From Bellilinea sp034678705 (lineage in GTDB: Bacteria > Chloroflexota > Anaerolineae > Anaerolineales > Anaerolineaceae), in the NCBI GenBank assembly GCA_034678705.1, contig JAXDBP010000025.1:23071-87070 (forward strand): a stretch of DNA of 64,000 nt, read 5' to 3'. A model generated the notes under the pieces. It did not search any database and was not told where the DNA came from. It saw nothing but the letters and a program-made list of their open reading frames with translations. The translations under genes were made by a program, and so were the position numbers. Below are positions 35,004 through 44,110 of the stretch, one piece after another; the stretch's first letter is position 1, and each line of letters opens with the position of its first letter.

Positions 35004-35432
35004 ATGCAGAACCAGCCGAAACCGGGCCGAGTGCCGTCGAATCCGATCCACCGCCGCCAGGCGTTCTGGCAAATCTGGATTCCGTTGGGAATCGTGATCC
35101 TGTTGGTGTTGACGGCAGCGGTGCTGGCGGCGGTCTTCACCGGCGGCGGGCAGATTAGCAGCGGGCAGCTAGCCAGCGTCTCCATCATCTGGCTGATCCT
35201 GCCATTGATTGTGGCCGGATTTATTTATCTGCTCTTTATTGCCGGCATGATTTTTTTCATCGCCCGAGCGGCGCGGCTGCTGCCGGTCTACACTCACCTG
35301 ATCCAGCTCTATGCGCACATTATCAATCTGCGAGTGACCGAATTCCTCGACCGCCTGGTCAACCCGGTTATCCGCGGACGCGCCAGAGCCTCGGGCTGGA
35401 AGGCTATCTGGAAGAAAGCCGGGCGGGCATAA
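35004..35432 (+). CDS. Small membrane protein of unknown function
   Basis: 142 residues with two transmembrane helices (about 22-46 and 60-87) and a basic C-terminus (NPVIRGRARASGWKAIWKKAGRA). No family is recognised. It is followed after 51 nt by another small membrane protein, and both are in front of one strong terminator, so they form a two-gene unit. Confidence 0.75.
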   Translation: MQNQPKPGRVPSNPIHRRQAFWQIWIPLGIVILLVLTAAVLAAVFTGGGQISSGQLASVSIIWLILPLIVAGFIYLLFIAGMIFFIARAARLLPVYTHLIQLYAHIINLRVTEFLDRLVNPVIRGRARASGWKAIWKKAGRA

Positions 35433-35483
35433 CCGGTCGCAACCTTTTAAAACCCAGGACCTTATCAAGGAAGGGGTTGATTT

Positions 35484-35684
35484 ATGGGCAATTGGAAAAC
35501 GAGAACTATCGTGATTGGCGCTGTGCTGGGGGCAGCAGCCGGATTGATCGCGGCTTACATCCTCGTCCAGCGCGCTGCCGAATCCCAGCAGGCGCCGAAA
35601 TTGAATGCAGGCGATGGGGTTAAGGTCGGGCTTGGTGTGCTTGGCGTGCTTCGCTTGATATCGGACATCGGCACGCGCAGGTAA
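35484..35684 (+). CDS. Small YtxH-like single-pass membrane protein
   Basis: 66 residues. An N-terminal glycine-rich helix TIVIGAVLGAAAGLIAAYILVQRA is followed by a short polar part. The glycine pattern resembles the YtxH family, but it is too short to be sure. A ribosome site AAGGGG precedes the ATG. Confidence 0.7.
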   Translation: MGNWKTRTIVIGAVLGAAAGLIAAYILVQRAAESQQAPKLNAGDGVKVGLGVLGVLRLISDIGTRR

Positions 35685-35695
35685 TTATCTTTGAA

Positions 35696-35735
35696 CCGCG
35701 GCAGACGGCGATGCGCCTGCCGCGGCGGTTTGTTA
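35696..35735 (+). terminator. Intrinsic terminator
   Basis: A 9-bp stem (CCGCGGCAG / CTGCCGCGG) with a 12-nt loop, followed by the T-rich tract TTTGTTATT. It ends the two-gene membrane-protein unit. Confidence 0.8.
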
Positions 35736-35816
35736 TTATGGCAGGTGTATTCAAGGTAAGTCGATGATCGAATAGCCTGGCTGCCGGGTAATGTTATCCG
35801 GCAGCAGGGGGTGGTG

Positions 35817-36833
35817 ATGGATAGTGCTCCGTTTCTTCGTTACATCGTCGCGGGAAAATTACAGCGGGACTTTATCCTCCCGGTGGTCGGTAAGGCTGCC
35901 CTTGACGTCCCCGGCGGCAGTCTGATCTACGCAGCCGTCGGGCTGCGGATTTGGGAAGATCACATCGGGCTGATCGCCAGAATCGGCGAGAACTATCCGC
36001 AGGAGTGGCTGGAACAGTTGTTCGACCTGGGTTTTGACCGGCGCGGCATCCGGATTGTTCCGCACGAGACCGACGCGCGCTACTTTGCCGCCTATCCTGA
36101 CCACGATTCCCGCGCACTCAAGAATCCGGTGGCGCACTTCTCGCGGCTCGGGCTGCCCTTCCCGAAGAGCCTGCTTGGCTACAACGAACCCGGCAATCAG
36201 CTGGACAGCCGCACTCAGCCCACGGATGTCACCATCCGCATGAGCGACTTTCCGACGGACTACCTGGATGCGACCGCCGCGCATCTTGCGCCGCTGGATT
36301 ACCTCAGCCACACCCTGCTGCCTCCGGCGCTGCGCCAGGGGCACGTCACCACGATCACCCTCGATCCATCCCCGGGTTACATGACGCCTACATTCTGGGA
36401 TGACATCCCGGCAATCCTGCGCGGGATCAACGTGTTTCATTGTTCTGAAGAGAAGCTTTGCAGCCTGTTCCAGGGACGCAGCAGCGACCTGTGGGAGATG
36501 GCCGAGGCGCTTTCCGCCTGGGGCTGTGAGTTGATCGTGATCAAGCGCGGTCCGCGCGGGCAGTACCTCTACGACGGTATTGGTAAAAAACGCTGGCGCA
36601 TCCCGGCCTACCCCGCGCGGGTTGTCGATCCAACCGGCGCTGGCGACGTCTTCTGCGGAGGTTTTCTGGCCGCTTTTCGCAAATCTTACGATCCACTCGA
36701 GGCGGTTCTATGCGGGAATATCTCCGCCTCGCTGTCCATCGAAGGCTGCGGCGCGTACTATGCGCTGGATACGCTGGCAAGCCTGGCGCAGATGCGCATC
36801 GATTCCCTGCGAGAGAAGGCGGTCAAAGTATGA
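35817..36833 (+). CDS. PfkB-family carbohydrate kinase
   Basis: 338 residues. The C-terminal PfkB signature is VVDPTGAGDVFCGGFLAAF with the catalytic Asp, and upstream is ELIVIKRGPRGQYLYDG. The N-terminal half (GGSLIYAAVGLRIWEDHIGLIARIGENYP) is ribokinase-like. I choose ATG 35817 after AGGGGGTGG; two in-frame GTG codons just upstream are alternatives. The substrate sugar or nucleoside is unknown. The stop overlaps the next start as ATGA. Confidence 0.88.
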   Translation: MDSAPFLRYIVAGKLQRDFILPVVGKAALDVPGGSLIYAAVGLRIWEDHIGLIARIGENYPQEWLEQLFDLGFDRRGIRIVPHETDARYFAAYPDHDSRALKNPVAHFSRLGLPFPKSLLGYNEPGNQLDSRTQPTDVTIRMSDFPTDYLDATAAHLAPLDYLSHTLLPPALRQGHVTTITLDPSPGYMTPTFWDDIPAILRGINVFHCSEEKLCSLFQGRSSDLWEMAEALSAWGCELIVIKRGPRGQYLYDGIGKKRWRIPAYPARVVDPTGAGDVFCGGFLAAFRKSYDPLEAVLCGNISASLSIEGCGAYYALDTLASLAQMRIDSLREKAVKV

Positions 36834-37960
36834 GATATGCGAACGCTCGTTTACAGCGCTATATCATCGACAAAGCCTGCGAAATTCAGCAGATCCCCGC
36901 ACCCACCTTTTCTGAATCACGCAGGGCTGAGTTTTTGTTCCAGGAGATGACCAGGCTGGGCATGCCGGAGGTTAACCGCGACGCGACCGGCAACGTCTAC
37001 GCCGGACGGCCGGGAGGGAGCGGGCTCTGCCTGGTGTTGACCGCTCACATGGATACCGTTCACCGCAGCGAAACCGCCCTGCCGCTCGAGCGTAGCCAAG
37101 AGCGCATCAGCGGGCCGGGCATCGGCGATAATTCGCTCGGCGTTGCGGCTCTTTTAGGGATCGCCAGGCACCTCAAGGAAACTGAAGAAGAAATGGGCGG
37201 GCAGGTCTGGCTGGTGGGCAACGTATGCGAGGAAGGGCTGGGAAACCTGACCGGGATGCAGGCAGTCGTCGAGTATTTCGACGCGCGAGCCGGCGCGTAT
37301 ATCGTCCTGGAGGGGCTGGGGCTGGGGCAGGTTTGCCACCGCGGGCTGGGCGTGCTGCGCTACCGCGTCTCTGCCGAAACTGCCGGCGGGCACGCCTGGG
37401 GAAATTATGGGACGCCATCGGCAATCCACGAGCTGGCGGCGGTGATCGCCGCGATCACCGCGCTACCGGTGGCGCGCAAACCGCGCACGTCGCTGAACGT
37501 CGGCGTCATCCAGGGCGGTACTTCGATCAATACGATCGCCAGCAGCGCCTGGTTCGAGCTCGACCTGCGTTCCGAGGATCAGACCACGCTCACCCGGCTG
37601 GCCAACCGGGTCAAGCGCCTGGTCAAGGCGAGGGTCCGCCCGGGGGTGAAAATGAAAATCGAGCCGATCGGCAGCCGGCCGGCGGGCGGGATTCGACCTT
37701 CACACCCGCTGGTAAAGCTGACCCTTGAAACCCTGGCGGAGTTGAACGTCAGCGCCAACCTGGAAATCGGCTCCACCGATGCGAACTACGCGCTCAGCAG
37801 GGGTTATCCGGCGGTATGCCTGGGTATCACCACCGGCGGGAACCCGCATAGAGTCAACGAATATATCGATGTCGCCCCGGTACAGACCGGGCTGGAGCAA
37901 ATCCTGCAGATCATCCATCGCGCCTGGGATGTGCTCGAGCCGCCGCAGATGAGCGGGTGA
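36830..37960 (+). CDS. M20-family metallopeptidase
   Basis: 376 residues. Zinc-ligand regions are LTAHMDTVH and ISGPGIGDNSLGVAALLG, with CEEGLGN supplying the catalytic Glu. The dimerisation domain begins at GVLRYRVSAETAGGHAWGNYG, and the closing PHRVNEYIDV carries the last His. The usual EEG follows the peptidase-T/carboxypeptidase-G2 pattern. Start ATG 36830 overlaps the kinase stop; substrate unknown. Confidence 0.9.
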   Translation: MRYANARLQRYIIDKACEIQQIPAPTFSESRRAEFLFQEMTRLGMPEVNRDATGNVYAGRPGGSGLCLVLTAHMDTVHRSETALPLERSQERISGPGIGDNSLGVAALLGIARHLKETEEEMGGQVWLVGNVCEEGLGNLTGMQAVVEYFDARAGAYIVLEGLGLGQVCHRGLGVLRYRVSAETAGGHAWGNYGTPSAIHELAAVIAAITALPVARKPRTSLNVGVIQGGTSINTIASSAWFELDLRSEDQTTLTRLANRVKRLVKARVRPGVKMKIEPIGSRPAGGIRPSHPLVKLTLETLAELNVSANLEIGSTDANYALSRGYPAVCLGITTGGNPHRVNEYIDVAPVQTGLEQILQIIHRAWDVLEPPQMSG

Positions 37961-37988
37961 GCAGCGGTGTGCAAAGCCGCGCCGCGGT

Positions 37989-40352
37989 TTAGTTCTCCCG
38001 CTGAGTTCCTTCAGCCGCTCGCCGCTGCCCGGAGAGAATGAATTCGCCCAGCATCTTCAGGCGCGATCTGACAGCCAGGTTGAGCAGATCGCGGCTGGCT
38101 TGCCTGGCGATTTGAAGGTCAGCCGGATGAGGGCTGTAGATCGCCTTCTGGTATTCATCCAGCAGGCGTTCTCCGTGGGATGCTCCTTGTGGAAGGACGC
38201 TGCTCAAGGCAGCGAACTGCTCCGCCGGGGTCAGTCCCTCTTTGATCGGTCCACCCATCAGGCGGGTAGCCCATTCTACAGCCACAAAAGCACGCTCGAT
38301 TGGCAGAAGACGCGCATATCCAGCCCACAGGCGCAGCAGCGCCGGCGTTTGCCAGCCGCGCCGGCGGAAGATTCGATCGATCAAGACCGGCAGCGCTTTG
38401 TGCGGATCGCGCTGACCCTGACGTATCAGGAATAAGATCACGGCGACCACAAGGAGTACGGAAACCAGAATCAATGCGGTCAGTGGACGGATGATCGCGC
38501 CCGCCGCTCCTGCCCCGCCCAGCTCAACATCCAGCCTGGGATCCTCCTCCAGCGAACGGTCGCGCGGGTCGTTGAGGAACATCCCGCCGGTCGGGTCGAA
38601 AGTTGACGATTCAGTGGAGGCGTTGTCCCCGCTCGGCCGGTTGATATCCGGCAGTGAAGCGGTCGGCTCGAATTCGACCCAGCCGTAGCCCGGGAAGTAG
38701 ACCTCCGGCCAGGCGTGGCTGTCTTTGGCGCGCACCTCGTAGACCTCTTTCTCTTCGTCCAGCTCGCCCTGGGCGTAACCAACTGCCCAGCGGGCAGGAA
38801 TTCCCAGCGAGCGCAGCATGAGAATTTCGGCGGTGGAGAAGTAATTGCAAAAGGCTTTTTTCTCGCTGAACAGCACCCATTCGATCGCATCCACGTCGCG
38901 CGGGGGTTCGGGAATGACGGGTGCGTATTGAATGTTCTCGCGCAGCCAGGCCGTGATCGCCGAGGCTTTTTCGTAGGGGGTTTCCAGGCCGGCGGTGATC
39001 TCCAGCGCCAGGTCTTTGATGCTCTCGGGTGTCTGGATGGGGTACTGCAGGTATTTGTCCAAGACCCAATCAGGATAATCCGTCCCGGCTGCTTTGAGCT
39101 GAGCGACGGTCGGCGCAGCGACGCGCGTGTTCAACTCGTAAAGCTCGCCAGCGCGCAACATCGGGTCGATTTCGATGGCAACCAGGTCGATCGCATCTTC
39201 GCCGGCCGGACCGTAAATCAGCGTGACCGGACGGCTGATCGCCGTCGGCACGGTGGGGGCGAAGAGCATGCTCAGATTGCGTTCCGTACGGATGCGGAAG
39301 CTGACCGGCACGCGCCCGCTCAGGTTGCCGTGTTTGATGGTCGCGTCGGTTGGCTTGTGCCCTTCGATTTCATCCAGCGTGCTGTACCAGCGGCCGTCCA
39401 GGTACAGGTCGTAGCTGCGCATCTTCCAGTAATAGTTGATACCCAGCCGGCGGGTGATGCTCGGATCGATGGTCGCAACCAATTCGTCGCTGAGGATTGC
39501 ACCGGTGCCAAGCGAGAACTCTTCATCGTAGTATTCGACCGGCATGAGCACTGATCCGCGCAGTGGGGCGGTGATGTTCTCGAAGCGCTGGCGCAGCGAC
39601 CGCCAGAGGTTGACCACCTCGTGGCGCTCGCGGGTAGCCGGAGTGAAGGCTTTGGCGACGTTGGAAACGTTCCAGGCAAGCAGCACCAGCAGGATTACTG
39701 TCACCAATGCGCCGCGTACGAACGACCAACCGGTATCCGTTTCGACCGATACGTGCTCCTGTTTCCAGCGCTTCGAATTGGTCAGGAAGTACACGCGGGT
39801 GACCAGCAGCAGGGCAAAGATAATGAAGAAGGCCATGGCCAGACCGCGCTGACCCAGCTCCGGGTGGTAGATATCGATCACCAGCAGGGCCAGGCCGCCG
39901 ATCAACACTCCCAGCCAGGGCTTGCCGTGGCGGGTCAGGTTGTAGCCGGCGATCAGGCTGACCAGCCAGAAAAGCAAGACCATGTTGGTCAGGAAGGGAA
40001 CTGGATCGCTGAGGGGCAGGTTCTGGAAGAAAATTTGCAGGCCGGTCCACAGCCGCCCGCCGAGGCTGGCCAGTCGCTCCAGCCAGGCGACGTCCTCCTG
40101 CATCAATGCAGTCAACTGCCAGACCGGGACGGTCAGGGTGTAGCCGGCGGCGAGAAGGATGACGGTCCAGCGCTTGAACTGGCTGTAGCCGAACGCCAAA
40201 CCGAGCAGCACGCCCATAAAGGTCGTGGTGGCAACAAGGTTAAGATCCTCCGTCCACTCGGTATCCCCGAGGCGGAAGGCGACAGTCATCAGACTGGCAA
40301 GGAGGAGAAAAGCGGCGGGAAGATCCCACCAGCGTTGGCTGCGCTTAACCAT
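37989..40352 (-). CDS. TgpA-like membrane transglutaminase-domain protein
   Basis: 787 residues. Seven or so N-terminal membrane helices precede an extracytoplasmic transglutaminase core with Cys502 (KKAFCNYFSTAEILMLRSLGIPAR) and His546 (DSHAWPEVYFPGYGWVEFEPT). The usual third catalytic Asp position reads Glu (FEPT), a common TgpA variant. After it come a Pro/Ser-rich linker, one helix (ALILVSVLLVVAVILFLI) and a cytoplasmic tail. TgpA-type proteins are essential periplasmic transglutaminases or proteases in some bacteria. A TACACT box 5 nt before the ATG suggests a leaderless start. Confidence 0.9.
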   Translation of the reverse strand: MVKRSQRWWDLPAAFLLLASLMTVAFRLGDTEWTEDLNLVATTTFMGVLLGLAFGYSQFKRWTVILLAAGYTLTVPVWQLTALMQEDVAWLERLASLGGRLWTGLQIFFQNLPLSDPVPFLTNMVLLFWLVSLIAGYNLTRHGKPWLGVLIGGLALLVIDIYHPELGQRGLAMAFFIIFALLLVTRVYFLTNSKRWKQEHVSVETDTGWSFVRGALVTVILLVLLAWNVSNVAKAFTPATRERHEVVNLWRSLRQRFENITAPLRGSVLMPVEYYDEEFSLGTGAILSDELVATIDPSITRRLGINYYWKMRSYDLYLDGRWYSTLDEIEGHKPTDATIKHGNLSGRVPVSFRIRTERNLSMLFAPTVPTAISRPVTLIYGPAGEDAIDLVAIEIDPMLRAGELYELNTRVAAPTVAQLKAAGTDYPDWVLDKYLQYPIQTPESIKDLALEITAGLETPYEKASAITAWLRENIQYAPVIPEPPRDVDAIEWVLFSEKKAFCNYFSTAEILMLRSLGIPARWAVGYAQGELDEEKEVYEVRAKDSHAWPEVYFPGYGWVEFEPTASLPDINRPSGDNASTESSTFDPTGGMFLNDPRDRSLEEDPRLDVELGGAGAAGAIIRPLTALILVSVLLVVAVILFLIRQGQRDPHKALPVLIDRIFRRRGWQTPALLRLWAGYARLLPIERAFVAVEWATRLMGGPIKEGLTPAEQFAALSSVLPQGASHGERLLDEYQKAIYSPHPADLQIARQASRDLLNLAVRSRLKMLGEFILSGQRRAAEGTQREN

Positions 40353-40462
40353 GGTTTAGTGTACAATGATTCTACCGCCCCCGTCAATGATTGAGCAGCC
40401 CACTGGCAGCATGTTCGTAATAATTATTGGGGAGAATGAATTAGATTCGTGGAGGAGCTGGC

Positions 40463-41449
40463 ATGGAAACCATCACCCAACTCGAGCTGGCGATCACCCC
40501 CTTCTTCCAGGCAACGGCGGAGGGGCTGGCGCCGTTGATGAAATTCTTCTCCTTTCTCGGCACCGAGCAGTTCTTTTTGGTGGTGATGCCGCTGCTATTG
40601 TGGTGCCTGGATACTCAACTGGGCCTGCGCATCGGATTTATGTTGGTGTTGACCAACACCGTCAAGCCCGCGCTGAAACTGGCCTTTCACTGGCCGCGGC
40701 CGTACTGGATCGATCCGCAGGTCAAGGCGCTGGCTTCGGAGAGCTCTTTCGGCATGCCCTCCGGGCACGCCCAGGATGCGGCCAGCCTGTGGGGATTGCT
40801 GGCGGCGTCGCTGCGGCGCTGGTGGGTGACCGTCATTGCGCTGATCGTCATCCTGATGATCGGACTTTCGCGCATTTATCTCGGCGTGCACTTTGCCCAC
40901 GACGTTCTGACCGGCTGGGCCGTCGGCATCATTCTGGTGATTTTATTCCTGATGCTGGAAAAACCGGTCAGCGCTTGGTTCAGCCGGATGAATTTCGGCG
41001 GTAAGTGCCTGTTTGCCGTGGCCGCCGCGGCGGTTATCCTCCTGGCGGGCTACGGGGTTCGATGGAGTCTGGGCAGCTTCAGCATCCCGCAGGAGTGGGC
41101 CAGCAACGCCGCGCTGCAGTGGCCGGACGACCCGATCAACCCGCTGGACATGGGCGGCTTCGTGATGATCAGCGCGCTGGCCTTTGGGTTGATCCTCGGG
41201 CTGGCGCTGCTCTCTCTGACCCGCACCAAAATGCTGGTCGAGGGCAGCCCGCTGCAGCTGGCCGGGCGCTACCTGATTGGCATGGTCGGGCTGTTCGCCC
41301 TGTATTATGGGCTGCGCTTGATCTTCCCTGCCGAGCCGGAGGCGCTCGCGCAGGTCTTCCGTTTCGTGCGCTATGCAATCGTCGGCCTGTGGGCCGTCTT
41401 TATCGCGCCCTGGCTTTTCATCCGTCTCAAGCTGGCGCAGCGCGGATAA
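40463..41449 (+). CDS. PAP2-family membrane phosphatase
   Basis: 328 residues with about eight membrane helices. The three phosphatase signatures are KLAFHWPRP (72-80), PSGHA (99-103) and SRIYLGVHFAHD (136-147). The C-terminal third has three extra helices beyond the PAP2 core. Such proteins dephosphorylate lipid phosphates, for example undecaprenyl diphosphate. GGAG lies just before the ATG. Confidence 0.92.
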   Translation: METITQLELAITPFFQATAEGLAPLMKFFSFLGTEQFFLVVMPLLLWCLDTQLGLRIGFMLVLTNTVKPALKLAFHWPRPYWIDPQVKALASESSFGMPSGHAQDAASLWGLLAASLRRWWVTVIALIVILMIGLSRIYLGVHFAHDVLTGWAVGIILVILFLMLEKPVSAWFSRMNFGGKCLFAVAAAAVILLAGYGVRWSLGSFSIPQEWASNAALQWPDDPINPLDMGGFVMISALAFGLILGLALLSLTRTKMLVEGSPLQLAGRYLIGMVGLFALYYGLRLIFPAEPEALAQVFRFVRYAIVGLWAVFIAPWLFIRLKLAQRG

Positions 41450-41475
41450 TACCTGGTATCCGCGCTGAAAACCGT

Positions 41476-41543
41476 TATAATTAAATACACTCGCATTGAG
41501 TGCTGAACGATCATAAAGGAACTGTCAACCGCCGCGTTGACAG
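41476..41543 (+). promoter_or_regulatory. Promoter and 5' hairpin of the YtxH-like gene
   Basis: A TATAAT -10 at 41476-41481 gives a leader of about 85 nt. The leader holds an 8-bp perfect hairpin at 41522-41543 (CTGTCAAC / GTTGACAG, loop CGCCGC), ending 28 nt before the start codon. It may stabilise the mRNA or bind a regulator. Confidence 0.5.
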
Positions 41544-41571
41544 GGCAGTTGCAGGCAACCAGGAGGAAATT

Positions 41572-41796
41572 ATGCGCAAGTTCTCAGCATTTCTCACCGG
41601 CGCGATTCTGGGCGGGCTGGTCGGCAGCGTGCTGGCGCTGCTGTTGACGCCCATGCCGGGCAAGACCCTGCGCCAGCAGATGGTAGAATATTTCGAAAAC
41701 CTGGCCAGCGAGGTGAGGCGGGCGGCCGCCGAGCGGCGCAGCGAGCTGGAGGGCGAACTGCAGAAACTGCGCCAGCCGGCGGTCAAGCTGGAATAA
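41572..41796 (+). CDS. YtxH-like small membrane protein
   Basis: 74 residues from the ATG at 41572, which has an ideal AGGAGGAAA ribosome site; the open frame upstream is leader. Residues 5-29 are a glycine-rich membrane helix (FLTGAILGGLVGSVLALLLTP), followed by a charged amphipathic, probably coiled-coil segment (ASEVRRAAAERRSELEGELQKL). This fits the YtxH/gas-vesicle-like stress family. Confidence 0.8.
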   Translation: MRKFSAFLTGAILGGLVGSVLALLLTPMPGKTLRQQMVEYFENLASEVRRAAAERRSELEGELQKLRQPAVKLE

Positions 41797-41820
41797 ACGG
41801 TTTCCCGGTCCTTAAATCGA

Positions 41821-41847
41821 AAACCCCGGACGAACCGGGGTTTTTGT
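41821..41847 (+). terminator. Intrinsic terminator
   Basis: An 8-bp stem (AACCCCGG / CCGGGGTT), loop ACGAA, then TTTTGTGTT. Ends the YtxH-like gene and could also serve the convergent M6-like gene. Confidence 0.85.
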
Positions 41848-41933
41848 GTTCATGCTGACGGTGACGCCCGCCGCCCCATCCCCTCGTCGGGCGCAGGGAT
41901 CAGCCCGGCAGGCGCCGGAGCCGGCCTTTGCTA

Positions 41934-43979
41934 TCAGCGGCTGGCGCTGAAGCGGTAGTACGCCGGCTGGCGGGTGTAGCGGGTCGTGCCGCTGATCACC
42001 AGGACGACCTCGTCGCGGCTGGCCTGCAGCCTGACCGGCAGGGTGAGCGAGTGGTTATCGTCCAGGGTCAGCTTCTCGACACTGACGTTGTTGCCTGAAT
42101 AGGTGATCAGCGCCAGGCGGTAGGTTTGCGGCAGGCGGTTCTGAATGCGGACGAAGCCGGCTGCTTCCCAGCCGCCGTCGTCGCTCTCGAAGTCGGAAAA
42201 GTACCCAATTTCGGGCACGCTGACGTCATCGACCAGCAATCCCTCGCTGGTGACTGCCTCGTCGGTGATCAGCTCGAAGCGCAGCCAGATCTGCCTGCCG
42301 GCGTAGGCCGAGAGATCGACCTGCTGCTGGAGGAACTCCCCGCTCAGGCCGTTGTAGCCGCAGCCGAACGAATTGCCGGAGGGATCATAAATCTGACAGC
42401 CCGGTGTGTTGAGGATCTTCCAGTTCTGCCCGTCCTCCGAGGCAAGCAGGTAGGCGTAGTCGTAATCCTTTTCCAGGTCGTACCAGGTCCAGTAGCTGAA
42501 GGTCAGCGGGGCGGTGACGCCGCGGAAATCGAACTGGCGGGTGAGGGTCATGTCGGATTCGTCGCCCTTGTTCGACCAGAAGGCGTAATCGCCCGAGTAG
42601 GCGTCCTGCTCGAGCACGCCCGCTTCGCCGGCGCCCTCGATGGTCAGGGTGAAATCGCCGCCGCAGTCAAAGCGGATGTAATCGGCGGCGTACTGGCGCA
42701 CCAGGCGGTTCTGCCAGTCGCCGCTGCAGTCGCTGACCGTCTCGGTATCGACCACCCCGGGCGCATTGGCATAGCTGACGTACTGGTAGCGCCCGTCCTC
42801 GATGCCGCCGTCGTTGAGGTAGTTGGTCAGCGCCCAGTCGATGAACAGGTCGTCGGCGAGCAGCGGCTGCCCGCTTTGTGGATCCGCTGCGCCAAGCTCG
42901 GTCAGCACAGCATCGACGCCGTCCATGCCGTTTTCGGCGTGTCCCACCAGGGCTTTGCTGGCATCCTCGCCGAAACGGTCGAGGAAGTAGCTCATGAACA
43001 GGAAGGATGCGCCGTAATGCGGGATCGTGGTGTCCTGATCGACCGGCCAGTCGTTCAACTGAGTGTCGGGATCGAGCGAAAAGACGTAGTCGAAGCCGCC
43101 CAGGTCGTAGTCGTTGAGGAAGGCGGCCAGCTCCGAGAAGCCCTCGTTGACCCAGGATTCCTCGTTGCGGTCGCGGTACCAGTGGATCATGTGCTGGAAT
43201 TCATGCGCCAGCACGCCGAAGGTGAAGCTTTCGTTGAGCAGGGCCGTGTCCGCGCTGATGAAGAACATCTCGTGTGCGTTCGAATCTTCGCGCACCTGCG
43301 GCGGGTAGGAATCGGAGGCGGAAAACACGCCGGAGATGCTGCCGAGGTTGCGCGCATATACAATGAACAGGCGCGGATCTTCATCGATGCCGGGCGACCA
43401 CTCGGAGCCGAAGAATTCCCGGTTGGTTGGCACGATCCGCAGCGCGAATTGTTCCATCAGGTAATCCAGCTCTTCCTGATCGTAAGGTACCCCGTCTTCG
43501 ATCCAGAAGTAAGCCGCATCGTTGGCGGCCCGCAGTACGGTGTCCACGGTGAAACGCTCGGTCGTGTCCTGGTTCATGGCATGGAAGGTCTTACGGTCGC
43601 CGATGCGGTACGGCGCCTGCGGGTCGGGGACGGTGGCCGGGATGTTGCTCACCCCGCCGAGCCGCCGGGCAAGGTCGACCGGATCGTTGATCGGCACGAC
43701 CGCGCCCTTGAGCGTGGCGAAGGTTTGCAGGGCGCCGTCCAGGACGGGCGCGGCGGCGCTGCCTGGCTGGGGCGCCTGGGCGGTGAGGCTTGGGACCGGC
43801 GTGCGCGTGGCCGGGAAGAGCGGCGTAACCTGGGGCTTGGATTGCAAACCGGGAACGTCGATCTCATCAGAAAATAGGGAGAAGCCAACCGCACCGCCCA
43901 GCAGCAGAGAGCCGCAGGCGCACAAACACAGTACCACAAGCGCGACGATGATGATGATCCAGATATTTTTCGAATTCAT
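41934..43979 (-). CDS. M6-like (immune-inhibitor-A type) secreted metallopeptidase
   Basis: 681 residues. An N-terminal hydrophobic segment (NIWIIIIVALVVLCLCACG) is either a signal anchor or a lipoprotein signal. Zinc site HEFQH (H259-H263) is followed by WVNEGFSELAAF. The C-terminal half is beta-rich with MAM/CUB-like jelly-roll repeats (LTFSYWTWYDLEKDYDYAYLLAS; IWLRFELITDEAVTSEGLLVDDV), matching the accessory domain of M6 peptidases. Likely an extracellular or surface protease. Confidence 0.88.
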   Translation of the reverse strand: MNSKNIWIIIIVALVVLCLCACGSLLLGGAVGFSLFSDEIDVPGLQSKPQVTPLFPATRTPVPSLTAQAPQPGSAAAPVLDGALQTFATLKGAVVPINDPVDLARRLGGVSNIPATVPDPQAPYRIGDRKTFHAMNQDTTERFTVDTVLRAANDAAYFWIEDGVPYDQEELDYLMEQFALRIVPTNREFFGSEWSPGIDEDPRLFIVYARNLGSISGVFSASDSYPPQVREDSNAHEMFFISADTALLNESFTFGVLAHEFQHMIHWYRDRNEESWVNEGFSELAAFLNDYDLGGFDYVFSLDPDTQLNDWPVDQDTTIPHYGASFLFMSYFLDRFGEDASKALVGHAENGMDGVDAVLTELGAADPQSGQPLLADDLFIDWALTNYLNDGGIEDGRYQYVSYANAPGVVDTETVSDCSGDWQNRLVRQYAADYIRFDCGGDFTLTIEGAGEAGVLEQDAYSGDYAFWSNKGDESDMTLTRQFDFRGVTAPLTFSYWTWYDLEKDYDYAYLLASEDGQNWKILNTPGCQIYDPSGNSFGCGYNGLSGEFLQQQVDLSAYAGRQIWLRFELITDEAVTSEGLLVDDVSVPEIGYFSDFESDDGGWEAAGFVRIQNRLPQTYRLALITYSGNNVSVEKLTLDDNHSLTLPVRLQASRDEVVLVISGTTRYTRQPAYYRFSASR

Positions 43980-44029
43980 TCAGGTTCCTCAGATCATTAA
44001 ATCCCGATATGCTACCATTAATTGCCACC

Positions 44030-44035
44030 ATTATA
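44030..44035 (-). promoter_or_regulatory. -10 box of the M6-like peptidase gene
   Basis: Perfect TATAAT on the minus strand, 50 nt before the ATG; the leader contains GAGGAACC. A -35 is not obvious. Confidence 0.5.
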
Positions 44036-44110
44036 CCTTCCTGGGCCAGCGGCCTCTCAAATCCAATCCGGCCCCTCCGCTTGCGGCAGTGGGACCGCGC
44101 CGAACACGGC

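Noticed and set aside
37961..37988. GC-rich palindromic bases between M20 and TgpA-like genes as a terminator
   Set aside because: The complementarity is short and there is no T-run on either strand.
42126..43877. A long plus-strand open frame of 583 codons opposite the M6-like gene
   Set aside because: It runs antisense to a gene with clear protease motifs, is the codon-bias mirror of a GC-rich gene, and has no family pattern.
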